Origin: Sphagnum compactum
Taxonomy: Eukaryota > Bryophyta > Sphagnopsida > Sphagnales
Assembly: GCA_965153455.1 (NCBI GenBank)
Contig: OZ234495.1
Span: forward strand, 25,106,875-25,170,874
Length of the DNA stretch: 64,000 bases
Direction: 5' to 3'
The notes beneath the pieces are model-generated. The model ran no database searches, was not told the DNA's origin, and saw nothing but the letters and a program-made list of their open reading frames with translations. Shown here piece after piece: positions 59,915 to 64,000 of the stretch (positions within the stretch are counted from its first letter, which is position 1; every line of letters begins with the position of its first letter). The translations under genes were made by a program, and so were the position numbers.

Positions 59915-62900
59915 AGAAAGCTAGTCTTTCTCATGGTAGGAAGCTATCTCACCCATGGCCCTTCTAATGTCGCATGCATGCAAATCGTGAAATCTAATAG
60001 TAATGGGAGGTTTAAAACAAGCATCACCCGCCAACGCAATCTTCTTCTCTATAGCAAAGGCTAAAGCACGTTAAAGAGATATACTAACACATTACCTAAA
60101 AAATTGAATGCAAAAAGACATGGATAAATGACCTCCCGATCGTCTATCGTGGAAGAGACGGGCACATTCCCTAATGAAATGATCCATATCACGCCCAGGT
60201 GTGCCGTGCACCTCCATGGCTATCAGAATAAAGTGGTGCCCCTCATGAAACCCTCTATACTTGCGGATTTTAACAATGGCATTAAGTTCCACTTCTACAC
60301 CCAATGGTCGACTAATGACACTCGAAACCACCATCTTTCACGTCGGGTCAGTAACCAACACATCGACAACAAAGACCTAGTTCTCTCGGGTCATGTAAAC
60401 ATCAGCTTGTAATGAAACTCCTCATGTAAAGGCATACCAGCGTTCTCTCCATACAACATGCCCATTTTCTCAAGCGAGGGCATACATGATGTCTCAGATG
60501 CTGTCATGTGTGGCTATCCGTTAACCTCCAAACAAGCAATGAGCTAAGTGCATGCCAGATGTGTCCAACATGTGTCCACACTGGCACGTGAAAAGACTAG
60601 ATGCCGAGAGCTGAATCAAAGTGAAACGAAAATGCAATGCTGAGGTGAAAATAAAGTGTGTAATGCGAAACAAACAAATAGATGGCTTAGCAACCAACCA
60701 TAGCCCTATCCCCTTGCTCGAACAAGAACAAACCGCACTTTGGATGCTAAGGAAACAAAATTATCCTCTAAGATAAACCTAGGATGTGTCGTGGTGGATG
60801 TCCATAAAAAATGCTTATAGACTTAAGGTGTCAGTAATTGCTAAATTTTCAAAAGAAGGATGCATTTCCCTAGCTCCATGAAGAAGGTCATTTCATGTTG
60901 CACATAAGCATGATTGAAGTAGGTGTGGGCCCCTTTCAACTTGAGAAACATACTCCTCCAACACGGGTCTATAAAAAATATGAAACTTAGATCACAAATA
61001 CGAAGCCACTAGAGCCCAACTCCCTAGAAAAGCAAATGGGGCACAATCCACCATACATAAAATGCTTATACCACTAAAGGATATTGGCAGTCAAACCTAA
61101 TGCCTCGCTAAGGGGCCTTGAAAAGACTCCCACGATCCTGAACCCATAATATCCCCACATATTTGCATAATTCTCCTATCAAAACCCACCAAAATAAATA
61201 AAAAGGAAGAAGAAGGAAGTATTTGTTTGTATGAAATAAGAAAATCGACAAACCACACATGAAAATAAAATGCCCAAAGCAACCTGGGCATCTCCTAGGA
61301 AAAGAAAATCATCGATTTGCGCCACATCCTGAGATAAAGCTTCATTCAAAAAATGCATGACAAAATCCTGAAAACCATTAACACACCCAAAATGTGTAAG
61401 CCATGTGTGACAAAGTGTAGCCTTAAAAAATTTCTATGCTTAGAGAGAACCTTGATGGATTCCAAAACTTACACTTTAACACCTTGACCCTAAGCCCAAC
61501 TAGGGCTAATTGGGTCAAAAGGTGGTCAAAGGTGCGAATAATCTCATTCATAGGCCCCATGATGTGGGTATCATCCATTAGGGATGGAAACACGCAGCTG
61601 GGGGCCCATGTAATGGTTTCTAAGAAAGATCGATAGTGGGCCAAAACAAATAAAGGACCTCCTAGGGGGTCACCCTCCTTCGTGCTTGAAGAAGACTCAA
61701 TAATAGTGACCCCCTCCACATGCCACCTATGCTGGTAGTAAAGAGAAAAATGAACACCATAAAACAACCTAGTAAAAGGGACAATGTTCACCAAAGGCTC
61801 CCTGGCATCACACAACTTTCTAAAAATAACAACTCGAAAAACATGATTAAAAGCATTTTCAATGTCAACTTGCATCATGGCCCAATCAGGGTGTAAGTCG
61901 AGGAGGGTTCGGATGCCAAAAGGGATGGCTTCACAACCTCCAAAGGTCGATACTCCAAACTAATGGGGGATAGGTGTTCTTGAAATGCCCTCAAAGCTAT
62001 AGGACAATGGAATGACTAATAAGTCAAAAAAACATTCCACATACGGCGATAGGACGAAGACCACTAGTGTCCTTTGCCATTGTCAACAATCTATTAGCAC
62101 CCAACACTAGGGCCACCGACCTAAAGATATCCCCATGAGCAACAACAATAGCAGCCTGGAATAATTCCGAAAACCGTGAAGATAGGTCTTCTGGTATGAA
62201 GCATTTTGAAAGATGCTTATATACCATCCCAAAAAACCCACTTGAAGACAAATGGGGATTAATGATAAAGCTTGGGCAAACAGAGTCCTATCCAGGATAA
62301 AAATGTGTTTAAGGTTGATAGTAAAAAATAAGTGGAGGGACAAGGTCTAAAGGAAAGGGGTGCAATTGGCGCAAGGCAGCAACAATGTCCTCTAAAAGAA
62401 TAGTTGGCGTCATGGGTTGGAGACCTCTGGCAATGTGATTATATTCATTGGCTTTTCCTAAAATTAGACATCAATAAAAATGAGTGGTTGAAGAATCTTC
62501 CCATGAGTGGTGAAAATGGGGCGCACATGAGGCATGTGAAAACTCCTTTTGAAAAAAATAATTGTTTGCCATAAACCTCCTAAGGCGAGTAGAAAACCTC
62601 TCGTTGACTTGAACAACCTCCTCGAGTATCATGTAAACACCAACGGGACAACAAGAGGAAAAGGAACTAGTCTTGAGCAATCCGGTCAAAAGGTAAGCGA
62701 AAAATCATGCTTGACCTAATGTTGGATGGTTCAAAGGATCTTATGAAACAAACGAGGGTGTGCAAAACAAGATTCAAACAACCCTAAGATGGAGCTAGAT
62801 TGAACTTGAAACCAACCCCAAGAAGCAAGAGGAATAGAACTAGGGAGAAGCACATGAAGGGAAGACACTTACAAAGATAAAATAACCTAGCTAACATGGG

Positions 62901-62990
62901 AAATGAGGCTAGCTGGAGGGTGAGCATTCTTGACATGCCTTGAAAGGCCGCCTAAAGTGTAAAGGCCAAAACAATGAGGACAAGGGGTAT
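59915..62990 (-). mobile_element. R2-type non-LTR retrotransposon: zinc finger, RT, CCHC, restriction-like endonuclease (decayed), copy 2
   Basis: Order on the minus strand: (1) C2H2 finger CPHCFGLYTLGGLSRHVKNA plus H at about 62919-62982 (C-x2-C-x11-H-x4-H). (2) RT finger motif GLRPIAVCGMF near 62060; motif A MQVDIENAFNHVF from 61878 (Asp kept); motif B KEGDPLGGPLF near 61670; motif C LMDDTHIMG near 61575 (both Asp kept). (3) After a frameshift between 61423 and 61300, one frame runs to about 59920. It includes FLGSWALVASYL, the CCHC knuckle CQCGHMLDTSGMHLAHC at 60536-60586, RIATHDSI, and then ADVYM..VVDVLVTDP. That pair of Asp is 12 residues apart, matching the PD-x12-14-D signature of restriction-like endonucleases. 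KIRKYRG and AMEVHG follow. Many stops break this part. Such elements cut DNA and prime reverse transcription at the nick. It is inactive. Confidence 0.72.
61423..61878 (-). pseudogene. RT palm domain of the R2-like element (longest open part)
   Basis: A 151-codon open frame carries RT motifs A, B and C with their catalytic aspartates (Asp 5; Asp 101 and 102 in ORF numbering) plus the following GLRVKVLKCKFWNPS (primer-grip region). It has the best-preserved catalytic core of the two copies. Upstream (61878-62060) the frame is broken. Included as a separate entry because it is the best probe for finding intact family members. Confidence 0.75.
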
Positions 62991-63597
62991 CTTGAGCCAA
63001 TGGGGGACGCAAAGACAAAGCCATTCCCACAAAAGAAAACAAAAAGAAACTACACCCAAAACCCTTAAAAAGCAATAGCCCAAGGAGCCCCCCCCAAAAA
63101 AAGAAAAGACAAAAGAAAACCAAACTCAAAAAAATAAATATAAATAAATAAATAAAAAGAGATGAAGACTTTCCTGAAAAGAAGGATTTTCCTGCTATTG
63201 CAAGAGCTCGCTAGCGGTGGCACACTGTTGTTGCAACAGCAAAGACTATGTAAAAGAAGAGTCATAGGAACACACACTCAATTATAGCACACTTGATGTT
63301 GTTGCTACATGCATTTTTCCTCTTCGCCTTCTTGTTTTGTGCCCAGCGCCATTGCTTTCGTGATGATTGCAAGAGCTTTCTTGCTACCTATCTTGTCTAC
63401 TCCACTCTACCACATTTTCCTCTCGCTGATTTTTTTTTCTCTTTTTTCTGAAAAATAAAATTCTACCATGTGGAACACTGAAAATTAATTTCTCCATTTT
63501 GCATGTCTTATGTACCATTCTGACACCAATTTTGAATCCCTGCCTCTCTTGAGAGGCAGGATTCATGCCATTAACATACTTAATTTGACATTGTGTA
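62991..63597. other. Sequence upstream of the R2-like element's zinc finger
   Basis: Contains a poly-C/A stretch (63089-63105) and AAAT/AATA-rich simple sequence (63124-63155). It may be the 5' leader of the element. No gene seen. Confidence 0.4.
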
Positions 63598-63740
63598 AGA
63601 CTAGTATTGTTTTCTATATAACCTACAAATAAGGTCAAACTAGTCCAACCCTAGCAACGAAACAATGTGACTTTGTGTAGTGTACTACACTGATGCTTGA
63701 ACAATGTTCCTTAAGAAAATTTACATCTTCCTAGAAGTAG
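63598..63740. repeat. Flanking direct repeat, right side (partner at 59345-59480)
   Basis: Same ordered blocks as at 59345-59480 (ATTGTTTTCTATATAACCT, AAGGTCAAACTAGTCCAAC, GAACAATGTTC, ATCTTCC). The remaining sequence to 64000 holds no recognisable gene. Confidence 0.5.
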
Positions 63741-64000
63741 GCTAATAGTAAGTATCTTCACTCTCATGAGGCAATAGACTTATCCACAAAGTCCTCCAAA
63801 CTGGGGACTAGAATGCTCAATTTGGCTTAAACTGAGGATGAAATGTGAAAAAAGGATAAAAAAGGTACATTGTCTTAAAACAAGCGGCTTTGGGCAACAA
63901 ATCAAAATCTCATTGCAAGGAGGACCCCAAACTAGAGGGTTAAATTGCTTTCACCACCCCTACAGGTGATGAAAGCAGTTCCATCTTGAGTTTTTGATTT

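Noticed and set aside
1-64000. tRNA, rRNA or organellar DNA segments
   Set aside because: No cloverleaf with intact A and B boxes, no rRNA-like conserved blocks and no organelle genes were seen on either strand.

Overview
This window looks like nuclear DNA of a land plant with a large, repeat-rich genome. The evidence is three plant-type intron-bearing genes (an OXS3-like protein, an RNF170/DUF1232-type RING protein, a mitochondrial phosphate carrier of the plant MPT1 type), plant telomere-type repeats (AAACCCT), and long AT-rich intergenic DNA full of decayed transposons. The mix of LINE, pogo-like, hAT and R2-like relics, with only three genes in 64 kb, would suit a gymnosperm, fern or lycophyte better than a compact angiosperm genome. 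That placement is inference and the species cannot be named from the sequence.

Layout. 1-15.9 kb: AT-rich intergenic DNA with two MITE families and small tandem repeats. 15.9-17.6 kb: dead minus-strand reverse transcriptase (RT) relic with an upstream zinc-finger remnant. 20.4-24 kb: OXS3-like gene (+), two coding exons, with a 54-codon upstream ORF. 26.7-28.4 kb (leader perhaps to about 30.1 kb): RING/DUF1232 gene (-), five coding exons, one intron with a GC-AG boundary. 30.1-40 kb: MITEs, a 21-bp perfect inverted repeat and a broken pogo-like transposase (-). 40.2-43.2 kb: mitochondrial phosphate carrier gene (+), five coding exons, with duplicated telo-box repeats upstream and two upstream ATGs. 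47.5-51.8 kb: a LINE (+) with an ORF1-like part, an endonuclease and an RT, mostly in one frame but with many stops. 52.5-53.2 kb: hAT transposase relic (-). 54-59.6 kb: low-complexity and tandem repeats and a complete MITE. 59.9-63.0 kb: a minus-strand non-LTR element whose pieces, in order, are an N-terminal C2H2 finger, an RT, a CCHC knuckle and a PD-(D/E)XK restriction-like endonuclease, i.e. R2-type architecture.

The three genes are unrelated housekeeping or stress genes and form no pathway together. The most notable observation is the R2-type element at 59.9-63.0 kb and its older relative at 15.9-17.6 kb. All gene models were built by eye from ORFs, GT/GC-AG splice sites and family knowledge; no database search was run. 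Family assignments and family comparisons are from memory.
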